Source: Bacteroidales bacterium (GTDB lineage Bacteria; Bacteroidota; Bacteroidia; Bacteroidales; JAGOPY01). From it: DNA of 57,214 nt. The DNA lies in contig JAGOPY010000007.1 in assembly GCA_017991835.1 (NCBI GenBank), forward strand, positions 156,282-213,495, read 5' to 3'. Below the pieces are notes generated by a model. That model saw only the letters and a program-made list of their open reading frames with translations. It made no database searches and was not told where the DNA came from. Below, one piece after another: positions 42,882 to 51,920 of the stretch (position 1 is the first letter of the stretch; each line of letters opens with the position of its first letter). A program made the position numbers and the translations under genes.

Positions 42882-42910
42882 AAAAAAAAGCCAACAGAAA
42901 TTCTGCTGGC
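42882..42910 (-). terminator. Terminator of tRNA-Pro
   Basis: On the minus strand, GCCAGCAGAATTTCTGTTGG pairs as a stem and is followed by eight Ts (42889-42882). It lies just past the 3' end of tRNA-Pro. Confidence 0.75.
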
Positions 42911-42918
42911 CCCTGAAG

Positions 42919-42993
42919 TCGGGATGGTGAGATTCGAACTCACGACCTCCACGTCCCGAACGTGGCGCGCTAACCGGGCTGCGCTACATCCCG
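42919..42993 (-). tRNA. tRNA-Pro (anticodon CGG)
   Basis: Read on the minus strand it folds as a complete cloverleaf: acceptor CGGGATG/CATCCCG, anticodon stem CCACG/CGTGG around TTCGGGA (anticodon CGG, reads CCG), and T-arm GTGAGTTCGAATCTCAC. No CCA is encoded. The integrase gene starts 137 bp from its 5' end, so it may mark the junction of the AT-rich island. Confidence 0.93.
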
Positions 42994-43129
42994 TATGATT
43001 TCATTTATATACTGAATATCAATTAATTAGAGGGATAATAATCGATAATATTTACAATTTGTTTTAAGATTGTTTTATTATCGGGAATATTTATTGTATA
43101 TTTATTTCCCCATTAATTGAAAGAACAAA

Positions 43130-44578
43130 ATGAAAACGACCGCAAAAGTAATTCTTTTTCCTCAATTGACAAAGAACGGTTACCCATTAAAATTGAGAAT
43201 CACTCAACAACGCAAATCCTCCTACATCAGTTTGAAGTACTACCTGACAAAAACCGACAAGGCAAGATACTGGAACTCTGATACCAATGAACTGAGGAAG
43301 TCCTACCCCAACTACGAACAGGTCCAGGGCAAAGTTGATGAAATTATAAAAAAGCAAAGAATTGAACTTGAAGATGAGGAAAGCGTTAAAACCTACCTTA
43401 ACAACAGAAGTTTTAAGGATTATCTGAATAAAAAAATAAGTGACCTTGAAATCTCTGGAAAATTTGGCAGTGTCCAGAAGTTAAAGACCGTTCGTCTTCA
43501 TCTGAATAAGTTTAAAGAGGGTGATATATTTTTCAATGATGTGACCCTGGACTTTTTAAATGATTTCAAAATATATCTAATTGGAAAAAATGTGAAGCCA
43601 ATAAGCCAGAGAGCCTATTTTGAAAGAATTCGGAAATTACTCAACACCGCAATCAAAGAAGATAAATATAATCCACGAAAACATCCCTTTACGGGCTTTG
43701 AATTTGAAAAATCAATAACACCACCGAAAGCACTCACTTTAAGAATGTTAAATATTATAGAGGATGCGGTTTTCAATGAAAGTATCAAATTCATTGATGA
43801 TAATCCAAAAGATGGTAATAAGATAGATACCATTTCTTTAACACCAGAGATTAGAAAATCAGGATTGATGTTTTTATTTCAGTACTATGCATACGGAATG
43901 AGGGTGTCAGATTTATTATTGTTAAAATGGCAAAACATTTATGATGAAGGTGACCGGTTGCAGTATGAAATGTTTAAGACTAAAAACCAAATGGATGTCA
44001 AACTCACTGACAAATTGTACATTATACTTTTTCATTTCTTACCAGAACCCGTCAAATCAAGTATCCTTGAAAGAGATAAAAAGCTAAAACCTAGAACGAT
44101 AAAATGGCATGTGAGAAATATATCATTAGATAAAGAGAAAAGAGGTAACTACATTTTTGGAATGTTACCCGACCGTGAAATGTCAAAGCGTGAAATTTAT
44201 TCAAAAATTCAAACTTATAGTTCATACTATAATCGTGATTTAAAGAAACTTGCAGAACAGACGCATATATCTCATCGAATTGATTTCAAGTTAAGCTCTC
44301 ACACAGCTCGCCACACATTTGCCGATTTAGCCCGACTGCGTGGACTAAGTATTTACGATATAAGTAAGGCGCTCAACCATAAGTCAATTGGTACTACAGA
44401 AAAGTATCTCAATAACTTTGCGTCCAAACAGTTAGATAATAAATTCTATAATAATCCGATAGATGTGGATGAGAAAAATGAGATTAATAAGAGAATTAAG
44501 GACCTTCTAGAAAGCGATGATTTCGATAAGAAAGCCGCTTTTTTGAATATGTTAGATAAATCTTCAGGGTCGGAATAG
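43130..44578 (+). CDS. Tyrosine recombinase/integrase, Bacteroidota type
   Basis: A 482-aa site-specific recombinase. The N-terminal arm-binding part starts KVILFPQLTKNGYPLKLRIT, a SAM-like core-binding domain follows, then the catalytic domain. Catalytic residues are Arg258 (GMRVSD), His391-x-x-Arg394 (HTARH), His417 (LNHKS) and Tyr426 (TEKYL). It stands at the left side of an AT-rich island next to tRNA-Pro and probably mobilises it. A small frame after its stop (LSVNDFLLFGYLPQFIKE, without a start codon) could be a gene remnant. It has no adjacent transposase. Confidence 0.92.
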   Translation: MKTTAKVILFPQLTKNGYPLKLRITQQRKSSYISLKYYLTKTDKARYWNSDTNELRKSYPNYEQVQGKVDEIIKKQRIELEDEESVKTYLNNRSFKDYLNKKISDLEISGKFGSVQKLKTVRLHLNKFKEGDIFFNDVTLDFLNDFKIYLIGKNVKPISQRAYFERIRKLLNTAIKEDKYNPRKHPFTGFEFEKSITPPKALTLRMLNIIEDAVFNESIKFIDDNPKDGNKIDTISLTPEIRKSGLMFLFQYYAYGMRVSDLLLLKWQNIYDEGDRLQYEMFKTKNQMDVKLTDKLYIILFHFLPEPVKSSILERDKKLKPRTIKWHVRNISLDKEKRGNYIFGMLPDREMSKREIYSKIQTYSSYYNRDLKKLAEQTHISHRIDFKLSSHTARHTFADLARLRGLSIYDISKALNHKSIGTTEKYLNNFASKQLDNKFYNNPIDVDEKNEINKRIKDLLESDDFDKKAAFLNMLDKSSGSE

Positions 44579-44697
44579 ATATTACCGGAACTGCGAAAAA
44601 ACGAAAAAATAACCTGTCGGTTAATGACTTTCTTCTATTTGGGTATCTTCCTCAGTTTATCAAGGAAATGGAAACTGAAAATTAATATATATCCAAT

Positions 44698-45159
44698 ATG
44701 GATAACCAACTACTTAAACGATTTGCAGATGTGATGGATGAAATTCTTCCACATTGTCCCCAGATTAAACATCACATCCCTGAAAATATTATTCCGTTCG
44801 ATAGTGGCTATGAGGTTGGTACTGGGGTATGCACTGACCCTGGGCTAATTGATGTGAAATGGTTTCATCCTTACGGATATCGAGAATTCGCTGCGTCAGA
44901 ACTACCGCAAGGATATTGTTGCATCGGGTTCAAGAATCGGGGTGCCTCAGAAAACTTATTTATAATGTGGTTTAAAGATGGTAGAAGGTTTTGGTTCTAC
45001 GACCAGATTGCCGTTCTTGTTGGCAAGGAGCTTCTTACCTCCCCCGAACGAACTGGTGAAAGGTTAAACCTGGCTTTGGAACGATGGGAACAGTCGCATC
45101 ATGATGTTCTATTCAGTGGAATCGACAATTCTTTCCATCTTTTTTGTTTCGGCTATTAA
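44698..45159 (+). CDS. Hypothetical protein of the island
   Basis: A 153-aa soluble protein, not recognised. It has a Cys- and His-containing start (ILPHCPQIKHHIPENIIPF) and a beta-rich middle (GCTDPGLIDVKWFHPYGYRE-like segment at residues 36-55). There is no signal peptide or membrane segment. An 8-bp stem terminator follows at 45244-45268. Its GC content matches the island. Confidence 0.6.
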   Translation: MDNQLLKRFADVMDEILPHCPQIKHHIPENIIPFDSGYEVGTGVCTDPGLIDVKWFHPYGYREFAASELPQGYCCIGFKNRGASENLFIMWFKDGRRFWFYDQIAVLVGKELLTSPERTGERLNLALERWEQSHHDVLFSGIDNSFHLFCFGY

Positions 45160-45243
45160 TGAAAATATTTTTCGAGGTGAGAGCCGGATTTTAATATATA
45201 AGATGAATGGATGTTAAATCTGTTTAATTTTTTCATCGATGGG

Positions 45244-45272
45244 GGGTCGCCAAATCAACCGGCGACCCTCTT
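45244..45272 (+). terminator. Terminator between convergent small genes
   Basis: GGGTCGCC (45244-45251) and GGCGACCC (45261-45268) form a perfect 8-bp stem, followed by TCTTTC. It separates the 44698 gene from the minus-strand pair beginning at 45282. Confidence 0.75.
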
Positions 45273-45281
45273 TCATTCTGA

Positions 45282-45488
45282 TTATCTTGATTTCACTTCT
45301 AATTGCCCAACCTGATTCTCCAAGTCTGTAATTTCATTAATGAGTGTTTCGAGTGCCTTCTGTTTTTTAGCAAGTTCCCTTTTCAACTGGGTTCGATTTT
45401 TTTTATTAATCATCGTTAAGATTTTCTCGTTTTTGTCCTCCGAAGGATTTTTCTTCAACCATTCCGTAATTGATGTGTAGAGTTCCAT
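45282..45488 (-). CDS. Small coiled-coil protein
   Basis: A 68-aa charged protein. The segment RTQLKRELAKKQKALETLI and the following ITDLENQVGQLEV show heptad-type Leu/Ile spacing and form a likely coiled coil. It has no recognised family. It lies 27 nt downstream of the 45516 gene on the same strand and likely shares its transcript. Confidence 0.55.
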   Translation of the reverse strand: MELYTSITEWLKKNPSEDKNEKILTMINKKNRTQLKRELAKKQKALETLINEITDLENQVGQLEVKSR

Positions 45489-45515
45489 AGGTTCAAATTT
45501 TTATGTTATTGATTA

Positions 45516-45914
45516 TTAATACTTTTCAGGATATTCTCCTGCTATTGCTTTCAAATTCCGAATTACGCAGTCAACTTTCATGTTTATATTGTATGTTTTG
45601 CCATGCAGACCATATAGTGGTATCTTCCACTTTCGAGAGGCGATAATGAAGTTTTTCATAATTCGATATTGTAACCTGGGACAAACATTCACATTGCATT
45701 CCTCAGTGATATCTGTTAATTGGCTCATCGGGTAATCAAAAACCAGACCCAACATCGCATCGCAAAAAGGAATTTCATATCTTTCAAACAACCTTTTTTC
45801 CATGATAGTCAACCACCTTAATTCTTTTTTATGGACACCTCCACTAAGTGCGATGGTTTCCTGGAGCTCGATAATCTCTTGAATCATTTGACGCAGTTTC
45901 GGGTCATTCTTCAT
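45516..45914 (-). CDS. Hypothetical protein of the island
   Basis: A 132-aa protein with helical N-terminal ends (QMIQEIIELQETIAL) and three scattered Cys residues (FCDAM, EECNVNVCPR). Nothing in it allows a functional call. It is divergent from the HUH gene, with the putative origin region in between. Confidence 0.55.
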   Translation of the reverse strand: MKNDPKLRQMIQEIIELQETIALSGGVHKKELRWLTIMEKRLFERYEIPFCDAMLGLVFDYPMSQLTDITEECNVNVCPRLQYRIMKNFIIASRKWKIPLYGLHGKTYNINMKVDCVIRNLKAIAGEYPEKY

Positions 45915-46137
45915 CCTGTGTTTTTAGATTTGGGGGGCAAAACTAAGGAAAGACCGCAAACGGAAAAAATCCAACAGAAAATCGTAATACATACACTTAT
46001 TATGCATGTAAAATTTGAGAATACGCACTAATATCAGCTATCAAATTTTGTATGTGATTGTTATTGAACGATATAAGAAAATATTAAAATTTTCAACTTT
46101 TTGAATATATTGAAATAATATATATGTGTAATTGGGC

Positions 46138-46190
46138 GGTGAAATTTTAACACATATTTCACCCCTTGGTTCTTCTATGGGGTTAACCCC
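46138..46190. promoter_or_regulatory. Cluster of inverted repeats upstream of the HUH gene (possible origin)
   Basis: Perfect arms GGTGAAAT (46138-46145) and ATTTCACC (46156-46163) are followed by CCCC...GGGG and the perfect palindrome GGGGTTAACCCC (46179-46190). The cluster ends 20 bp before the HUH-protein ATG. Rolling-circle replicons and some mobilisable elements place their nick-site hairpins next to the rep gene. The rest of the 45915-46137 gap is AT-rich with nothing else recognised. Confidence 0.5.
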
Positions 46191-46210
46191 CAAAAAAATA
46201 ATCCTAAAAC

Positions 46211-46759
46211 ATGTATTATGATTTAGAAAAAGAATACTTCAGTCTAAAAGAGGTGTCAGTTTTTTCGGATTTAAAATATCGTCAGTTAGTGGTGAGAGTT
46301 AAATCTGTTAAAGATAAACTTGGTAGCAGTGAATTAATTTATAAAAAATCAAATCGGTGGTATATACACCATTCCTTAATAGACCAATATTTTCAAAGAA
46401 GAAGAAAACCTATTGGTTACAAATTATTTGGGACTATAAACTGTAAATACCCCTATGATATCGATTATTGGAAACACATTGTCCAGCATTTGGTTAAAAT
46501 ATTGAGAGGAATCGATTCAACAGTCAGAATAAAATATGTACTGGAAAGAACTAAAAGGAATATCATACATTTCCATTTCCTCACCACTTTTGATGATATG
46601 AAGAAATTGAAAAGGATAATCAAGGGGGATATATTAATGGGACCTGGTAACGGAATGAATGCCAAAATTAAATGGATTTATGAAGTAAAGGGTCTTCACA
46701 AGTATTTCAGAAAACAAAACAAACCGGTACTGTTGAGACAACATATCAGCCTTATATAA
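46211..46759 (+). CDS. Putative HTH-HUH endonuclease (rolling-circle replication initiator-like)
   Basis: A 182-aa protein. Residues ~10-65 look like a winged-helix/excisionase-like DNA-binding part (FSLKEVSVFSDLKYRQLVVR). Then LFGTINC resembles Rep motif I. His120-Phe-His122 in NIIHFHFLTTF is a clear HUH metal motif. Downstream tyrosines with YxxK spacing, Tyr157 (YEVK) and Tyr165 (YFRK), are candidates for the nucleophile. This order (motif I, HUH, YxxK) fits Rep/Y1-type endonucleases. The assignment rests on motifs only. The inverted repeats upstream could be its target. Confidence 0.55.
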   Translation: MYYDLEKEYFSLKEVSVFSDLKYRQLVVRVKSVKDKLGSSELIYKKSNRWYIHHSLIDQYFQRRRKPIGYKLFGTINCKYPYDIDYWKHIVQHLVKILRGIDSTVRIKYVLERTKRNIIHFHFLTTFDDMKKLKRIIKGDILMGPGNGMNAKIKWIYEVKGLHKYFRKQNKPVLLRQHISLI

Positions 46760-46930
46760 AAATACATTCGGGGGTTTGTCGGGGTAGTTCGGGATGAATC
46801 TATATCATAAAGTGATATTACTCGTTCAAACGGGGTAAAAACGACCCAGAACTAACCAAAACGAGCCAAAAAAGAGACAAATTAGGACCACAAACACTGC
46901 ATTTCTTCTTTTACAGACTGATTGAACCAT

Positions 46931-46967
46931 AAAAACCCCACGCCATTCAGCCCCAGGTGGGGTTTTT
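46931..46967. terminator. Strong bidirectional terminator
   Basis: An 11-bp perfect stem AAAAACCCCAC (46931-46941) / GTGGGGTTTTT (46957-46967) closes the HUH gene's downstream region. The following 46968-47259 stretch contains only a doubtful 92-codon frame that starts within the terminator and no credible gene. Confidence 0.85.
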
Positions 46968-47259
46968 ATTCGGAATGAGAATGGAGTTGAGATTCTTATT
47001 AAAAGTGCCGGATAACAATGATATTACAGGTTCTGGCAGAGGCAAAAAGAAAGGAATGTCTTTGTATAGCCCCGTAAATCTGTATCATCCTACATCTCAC
47101 CGACAAGTCCTGTTGAAATATATTTATACTCTTTCTAGATGTTATCACATGCAATCTTCATTAAAATTTAAAATCAATATTATTGGAGATTTAAATTATG
47201 ATATCTTTACTCATAAATTTTCTGTAAATTATTGAATGACATTATAATTCACTTTTGCC

Positions 47260-48045
47260 ATGGAAGATATTAACATGTCGGATTCAGCATACTTTCCTTA
47301 TGACATGATATTCGATGATAATTATCCTGTGAAAAAGAAATTACAGGACCAATTTGAAGCCTTGTTGATTGAACATAATGTGATGGGTAATTTAAGGTGG
47401 GGTGACTTAAGAAAGTTTGACAAGAAGTTGGCTGCCAAACTCACCGACCATTTTATTCAATCAGAGAGGAAAGCTGCCCGGTACAAATTAACTGGTGCCT
47501 ATATTCCTCATTCTGAGATTAAAGCAAAATTAAAGCAAGGAATAGATGTAAAGATTCCAGATATTCCTAGTTCTGTTGAATCAAAGAAGAAACTGTCATC
47601 GAATGAAACAATAGAAATGAATACTGGGAAGAAAAAGAAATCGATGGATGTAAAAGATTTATTGAAACTTCCTGTTAATACACTCACTCTCCGGCAAATC
47701 AAAGTGATACAAGATAAAGGAAATCTCGATATTAAAAAATTTGCACCCTATTTCAATAGGCATAAAGAATTGAAGAGTAAGAAGATTAATTACAATAAAC
47801 CCCCACACATTAAGACGGCAGTAGCCTTGATTACCAAAGTGTTTTCAGGAAGGGCAAATCCAAGTATGTGGATTGATTATCCTGAAATCATCAAAGCAAA
47901 ATTATATTCTATAAAAATGGGCATTCAATATCTGGAAAGGGAAAATCCAGAAGCCTTGATGACCGTTCTATCAAAGTTTCAACCGAAAATTGATGAATTA
48001 CTTAAAAGAGTGCATTACAATAATTTTGATGAAATAAATTTCTAA
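47260..48045 (+). CDS. Hypothetical protein upstream of the methylase
   Basis: A 261-aa protein, lysine-rich, without recognised domains. It has a low-complexity middle (NTGKKKKSMD) between two helical regions. It sits 2 nt before the D12 methylase start and so is almost certainly in one operon with it. It might be a DNA-binding partner, but this is only context. Confidence 0.65.
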   Translation: MEDINMSDSAYFPYDMIFDDNYPVKKKLQDQFEALLIEHNVMGNLRWGDLRKFDKKLAAKLTDHFIQSERKAARYKLTGAYIPHSEIKAKLKQGIDVKIPDIPSSVESKKKLSSNETIEMNTGKKKKSMDVKDLLKLPVNTLTLRQIKVIQDKGNLDIKKFAPYFNRHKELKSKKINYNKPPHIKTAVALITKVFSGRANPSMWIDYPEIIKAKLYSIKMGIQYLERENPEALMTVLSKFQPKIDELLKRVHYNNFDEINF

Positions 48046-48047
48046 TT

Positions 48048-48923
48048 ATGGTAAATTATTACGGAGGCAAAGGCAATATTCCCCACAAGATTTTTAAAAA
48101 TTTTAAATTACAGGGAATTCGAAATTATGTTGAACCGTTCTCTGGAATGTTCAGGGTTTACCTTGATAGAAGGAATGATTTCTCAAATGTTGAAAATATT
48201 ATTTATAATGACATATATGTGCCCAATTGTAATATATTTCAATGTGCCAAGATGCCTTATTTTTTCTTAAAGGCGATAAGATATGCATTGCATGATGAAG
48301 ATGGGTTTCTTTATTATCGGAAATACAAACATTACCCCGATGCATATGTGAAGTTTGAAGAAATCTATCAAGATTACAAGCATGGAAGAAGGACATTACC
48401 AGAAGTCAGTCTATCAGAAAGAAACTTTGAGGCAGCCGTAATTTATTCATTTTTAAGGGCAACAGCGTACAATGGATTTTATTTTACCGATGTATCTTTT
48501 AGGACCGGTTTATTTCAAGATACCTGGGATTTGAGATTCAAAATTTTACAAACATTGTGGAACAATTTAAGTAATATCCAAAAGATTGAAAAAGTTGCCA
48601 GGATAAGTGAAATCACAGCGGATGATTTTGAAGTTGTTATGGAAAGATACAATAGTGAAGACACTTTCATATATATAGATGCGCCATATATTGACAGGGA
48701 ACACTATTATGATTTTGAGGGCAAGGGTGTATTTACTGAAAAAGACCATGCAAGATTAGCAAAGGCAGTTCATAAATCAAAAGCAAAAATTGCAATCAGT
48801 TATTATGACAGTGATGTACTGCATGATTATTATCCAAAGCCAGATTTTAAATGGATTGAGATTCCTACCCGCAATAATGCCAAAGGGGAAGATGCCATAG
48901 AACAGTTAATTATCAGGTATTAA
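48048..48923 (+). CDS. D12-class DNA adenine methylase, variant DAPY motif
   Basis: A 291-aa N6-adenine methyltransferase-like protein. The AdoMet part is seen in VNYYGGKGNIPHKIF (YxGGK) and VEPFSGMFRVYLD (FxGxG replaced by FSGMF). Motif IV is IYIDAPYIDR, with DAPY at residues 211-214 instead of DPPY. A helical target-recognition part follows. The D12 family usually methylates GATC-like sites. The altered motifs raise doubt about activity. No matching restriction enzyme is adjacent, so it may be a solitary or mobile-element methylase. Confidence 0.8.
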   Translation: MVNYYGGKGNIPHKIFKNFKLQGIRNYVEPFSGMFRVYLDRRNDFSNVENIIYNDIYVPNCNIFQCAKMPYFFLKAIRYALHDEDGFLYYRKYKHYPDAYVKFEEIYQDYKHGRRTLPEVSLSERNFEAAVIYSFLRATAYNGFYFTDVSFRTGLFQDTWDLRFKILQTLWNNLSNIQKIEKVARISEITADDFEVVMERYNSEDTFIYIDAPYIDREHYYDFEGKGVFTEKDHARLAKAVHKSKAKIAISYYDSDVLHDYYPKPDFKWIEIPTRNNAKGEDAIEQLIIRY

Positions 48924-49043
48924 TTTTATGTTGAAGAGGAATAATATCATTAAGACATCATTAGAAGATTACTATTAATTTTTGGAAAGCATTTCTCTAA
49001 TTATTCTTTGAGACGAAATATACATCACTGATTCCTAAACAAA

Positions 49044-50621
49044 ATGAGCGAAGACCAAAAGCGAATCCTTGAACAACAACTCTGGAACATTGCCAATACC
49101 CTGCGAGGCAAAATGAATGCGGACGAGTTCCGTGATTATATCCTTGGATTCATATTCTACAAGTACCTTTCGGAGAAAATGGATATTTATGCGAATTCCA
49201 TTCTAAAGCAAGACCAAATCAAATACAAACAGATTAAAGAAAACTCGGCCCAGGGCGCAGAGTACATCGATGCCATCAAAGAAGAAGCCTTGGAAAAACT
49301 TGGCTATTTTCTTAAGCCTTCTGAATTGTTCAGCGAAGTGGCAAACCGGGGCAATGGTAACGGTAATAAAGAAAATCAAAGCAATTTCATTCTCGAAGAC
49401 CTTCAAAAAATCCTGACCAATATCCAACTCAGCACTATGGGAACGGCGAGTGAAGAGGATTTTGACAATCTCTTTGAGGATATGGATTTGAATAGCACGA
49501 AGTTGGGCAAAACACCCGAAGCACGCAATGAAATCATAGCAAAGGTTTTGTCCCACCTTGATAAAATCGATTTTAAACTGGAAGACACGGAATTAGATGT
49601 TCTGGGCGATGCGTACGAGTACCTGATTGCCCAGTTTGCCAGCGGTGCAGGGAAAAAAGCAGGTGAATTTTATACGCCCCAACAGGTGAGTACTGTTCTT
49701 GCAAAGATTGTTACTACCGGAAAGATGAAACTGAAATCAGCCTATGACCCGACATCAGGCTCAGGCTCTTTGTTATTGCGTATTGCCCGCCAGGTTAAAG
49801 AAGTGAGCAACTTTTACGGACAGGAACTGAACCGGACCACCTACAACCTATGCCGGATGAATATGATTTTGCATGGGGTTCACTACCGTAGGTTCGATAT
49901 TAAGCAAGAGGACACTTTGCAACATCCTCAACATATGGGGATGACATTTGAAGCCATTGTGGCAAATCCACCATTTTCGGCACAATGGAGTGCCAACCCT
50001 TTGTTTATGGGCGATGACCGGTTCAGCCAGTATGGAAGACTAGCGCCTTCCAGTAAAGCCGACTATGCCTTTGTGCAGCATATGATATACCATCTAGCAG
50101 AAAATGGAACAATGGCAATTGTTTTGCCGCACGGAGCATTATATAGAAGTGGAGCAGAGCAACATATTCGCAAATATCTGATTGCCGATAAGAACTATCT
50201 CGATGCAGTAATCGGTTTGCCACCCAATATCTTTTACGGAACAGGAATACCAACCTGTATTATGGTTTATAAAAAATGCAGGGAAAATCCAGAAGATGTT
50301 TTGTTTATTGATGCCAGTCGTGATTTTGAGAAGGTAAAGACCCAAAACTTTCTGCGAGACATTGATATTGATAAAATCATAGACACATACCGCAACCGGA
50401 AAGAAGAAGAAAAATACAGCAGACTGGCTACACTCAAAGAAATAGCAGAAAACGATTACAATCTGAATATTCCCAGGTATGTCGATTCCTTCGAAATTGA
50501 AGACAGCATTGATATTAATGCCATAGCCCAGGAACTACACGCACTGGAAGTAGAAATGAATTCAACTGATAAGGTGATTGAAGGGTTTTGCAAAGAACTT
50601 AATATTTCCACACCTTTCTAA
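49044..50621 (+). CDS. hsdM: Type I restriction enzyme, modification subunit HsdM
   Basis: A 525-aa N6-adenine methyltransferase subunit. The helical HsdM_N region starts LEQQLWNIANTLRGKMNADEFRDYI. The AdoMet motif is YDPTSGSGSLLLRI (about residue 235), and the catalytic motif is NPPFSAQW. It methylates adenine in the recognised target and is needed with HsdS for both modification and restriction. hsdS starts 3 nt after its stop. Confidence 0.95.
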   Translation: MSEDQKRILEQQLWNIANTLRGKMNADEFRDYILGFIFYKYLSEKMDIYANSILKQDQIKYKQIKENSAQGAEYIDAIKEEALEKLGYFLKPSELFSEVANRGNGNGNKENQSNFILEDLQKILTNIQLSTMGTASEEDFDNLFEDMDLNSTKLGKTPEARNEIIAKVLSHLDKIDFKLEDTELDVLGDAYEYLIAQFASGAGKKAGEFYTPQQVSTVLAKIVTTGKMKLKSAYDPTSGSGSLLLRIARQVKEVSNFYGQELNRTTYNLCRMNMILHGVHYRRFDIKQEDTLQHPQHMGMTFEAIVANPPFSAQWSANPLFMGDDRFSQYGRLAPSSKADYAFVQHMIYHLAENGTMAIVLPHGALYRSGAEQHIRKYLIADKNYLDAVIGLPPNIFYGTGIPTCIMVYKKCRENPEDVLFIDASRDFEKVKTQNFLRDIDIDKIIDTYRNRKEEEKYSRLATLKEIAENDYNLNIPRYVDSFEIEDSIDINAIAQELHALEVEMNSTDKVIEGFCKELNISTPF

Positions 50622-50624
50622 TAT

Positions 50625-51875
50625 ATGGAAAAGCAGAAGAACATTCCTCAATTGCGCTTTCCTGACTTTGAAAGTGAATGGAAAACAAAGAAATATGGTG
50701 ATATTTATTCATTTAGAAACACTAATTCATTTTCAAGAGAAGATTTAAATTACGATGATGGTGCAGTAAAGAACATCCACTATGGTGATATTCACACCAA
50801 GTTTGCAACACTTTTTGATATCAAAAAAGAACTCGTTCCTTTTATTAATCCTGAAATTGAGTTAAAAAGAATCATAGAAGATAATTATTGCAAAGAAGGT
50901 GATTTAATAGTTGCAGATGCATCAGAAGATTATGCAGATGTCGGGAAATGCATTGAGATAGTGAACTTAAACGGTGAAAAAGTCTTAGCAGGATTACATA
51001 CAATTCTTGCAAGACCTGATTTATACATAATGGCAATAGGTTTTAGCGGCTATTTAATGAAATCTCAAAAAATCCGTTTACAGATAAAAATCTATGCGCA
51101 AGGAAGTAAAGTTTATAGTATTTCCCCAAAACAAATTTCAGCCATTGAGATTACTATTCCTGAAATAGTAGAGCAGACTCGCATTGCCTCTTTCTTAACC
51201 GTCATTGATAAAAAAATTACAGAACTCAAACAGAAGAAATCCTTGTTGGAGCAATACAAAGAAGGCATAATGTATAAACTGTTTTCGCAGGAATTGAGGT
51301 TCAAGGATGATGACGGGAAGGAGTTCCCGAAGTGGGAGAAGAAAAAATTAAGAGATTTAGTTGAATTTAGAAATGGCAAGGCGCACGAACAAGAAATTTC
51401 TGAAGGCGGACAATATATCGTTATAAACTCAAAGTTTATATCAACAAAAGGCGAAGTGAAAAAATATTCTGATGCTCAAATTTGTCCATTGGAATATGGT
51501 GAAATAGTGATGGTTATGAGTGATGTCCCAAATGGGAAAGCCTTGGCAAAATGTTTTTATATTGATGAAAATGACAAGTACACTCTTAATCAGCGGATTT
51601 GTGGACTGAAAGCAAAAGGGGTTGATGCAAGATTTTTATTTTATATTTTAAATAGAAACAGTTATTATATAAAGTTCGATTCTGGAGTAGGGCAAACAAA
51701 TCTTACAAAAGATGAAGTTTTAAATTGTCCATTACTCGTTCCAGCATCAGACACCGAACAAACCAAAATCGCCAATTTTCTTTCAGCCATTGATGATAAG
51801 ATAAACCACACACAAATCCAGATACAGCAAACCGAACAATATAAAAAAGGACTCTTACAACAAATGTTCTGTTAA
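50625..51875 (+). CDS. hsdS: Type I restriction enzyme, specificity subunit HsdS
   Basis: A 416-aa subunit with two target recognition domains. TRD1 spans about residues 15-190, followed by the central conserved helix (ASFLTVIDKKITELKQKKS). TRD2 starts about residue 235 (KWEKKKLRDLVEFRNG), and a second spacer helix (NFLSAIDDKINHTQIQIQQ) closes the protein. The two half-sites cannot be predicted from sequence. It is 3 nt from hsdM and 45 nt from the toxin-like gene. Confidence 0.93.
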   Translation: MEKQKNIPQLRFPDFESEWKTKKYGDIYSFRNTNSFSREDLNYDDGAVKNIHYGDIHTKFATLFDIKKELVPFINPEIELKRIIEDNYCKEGDLIVADASEDYADVGKCIEIVNLNGEKVLAGLHTILARPDLYIMAIGFSGYLMKSQKIRLQIKIYAQGSKVYSISPKQISAIEITIPEIVEQTRIASFLTVIDKKITELKQKKSLLEQYKEGIMYKLFSQELRFKDDDGKEFPKWEKKKLRDLVEFRNGKAHEQEISEGGQYIVINSKFISTKGEVKKYSDAQICPLEYGEIVMVMSDVPNGKALAKCFYIDENDKYTLNQRICGLKAKGVDARFLFYILNRNSYYIKFDSGVGQTNLTKDEVLNCPLLVPASDTEQTKIANFLSAIDDKINHTQIQIQQTEQYKKGLLQQMFC

Positions 51876-51920
51876 ATATTGTGAAAAAAATGTTAAAAAG
51901 TAAACCTATAAGTTGATTTT

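Noticed and set aside
42919..42993. tRNA-Pro as the proven attachment site of the island
   Set aside because: The integrase lies on the 5' side of the tRNA, unlike the usual 3'-end integration, and no second copy is seen to the right.
46957..47235. A 92-codon plus-strand frame
   Set aside because: It starts inside a strong terminator, has no ribosome site or recognisable composition.
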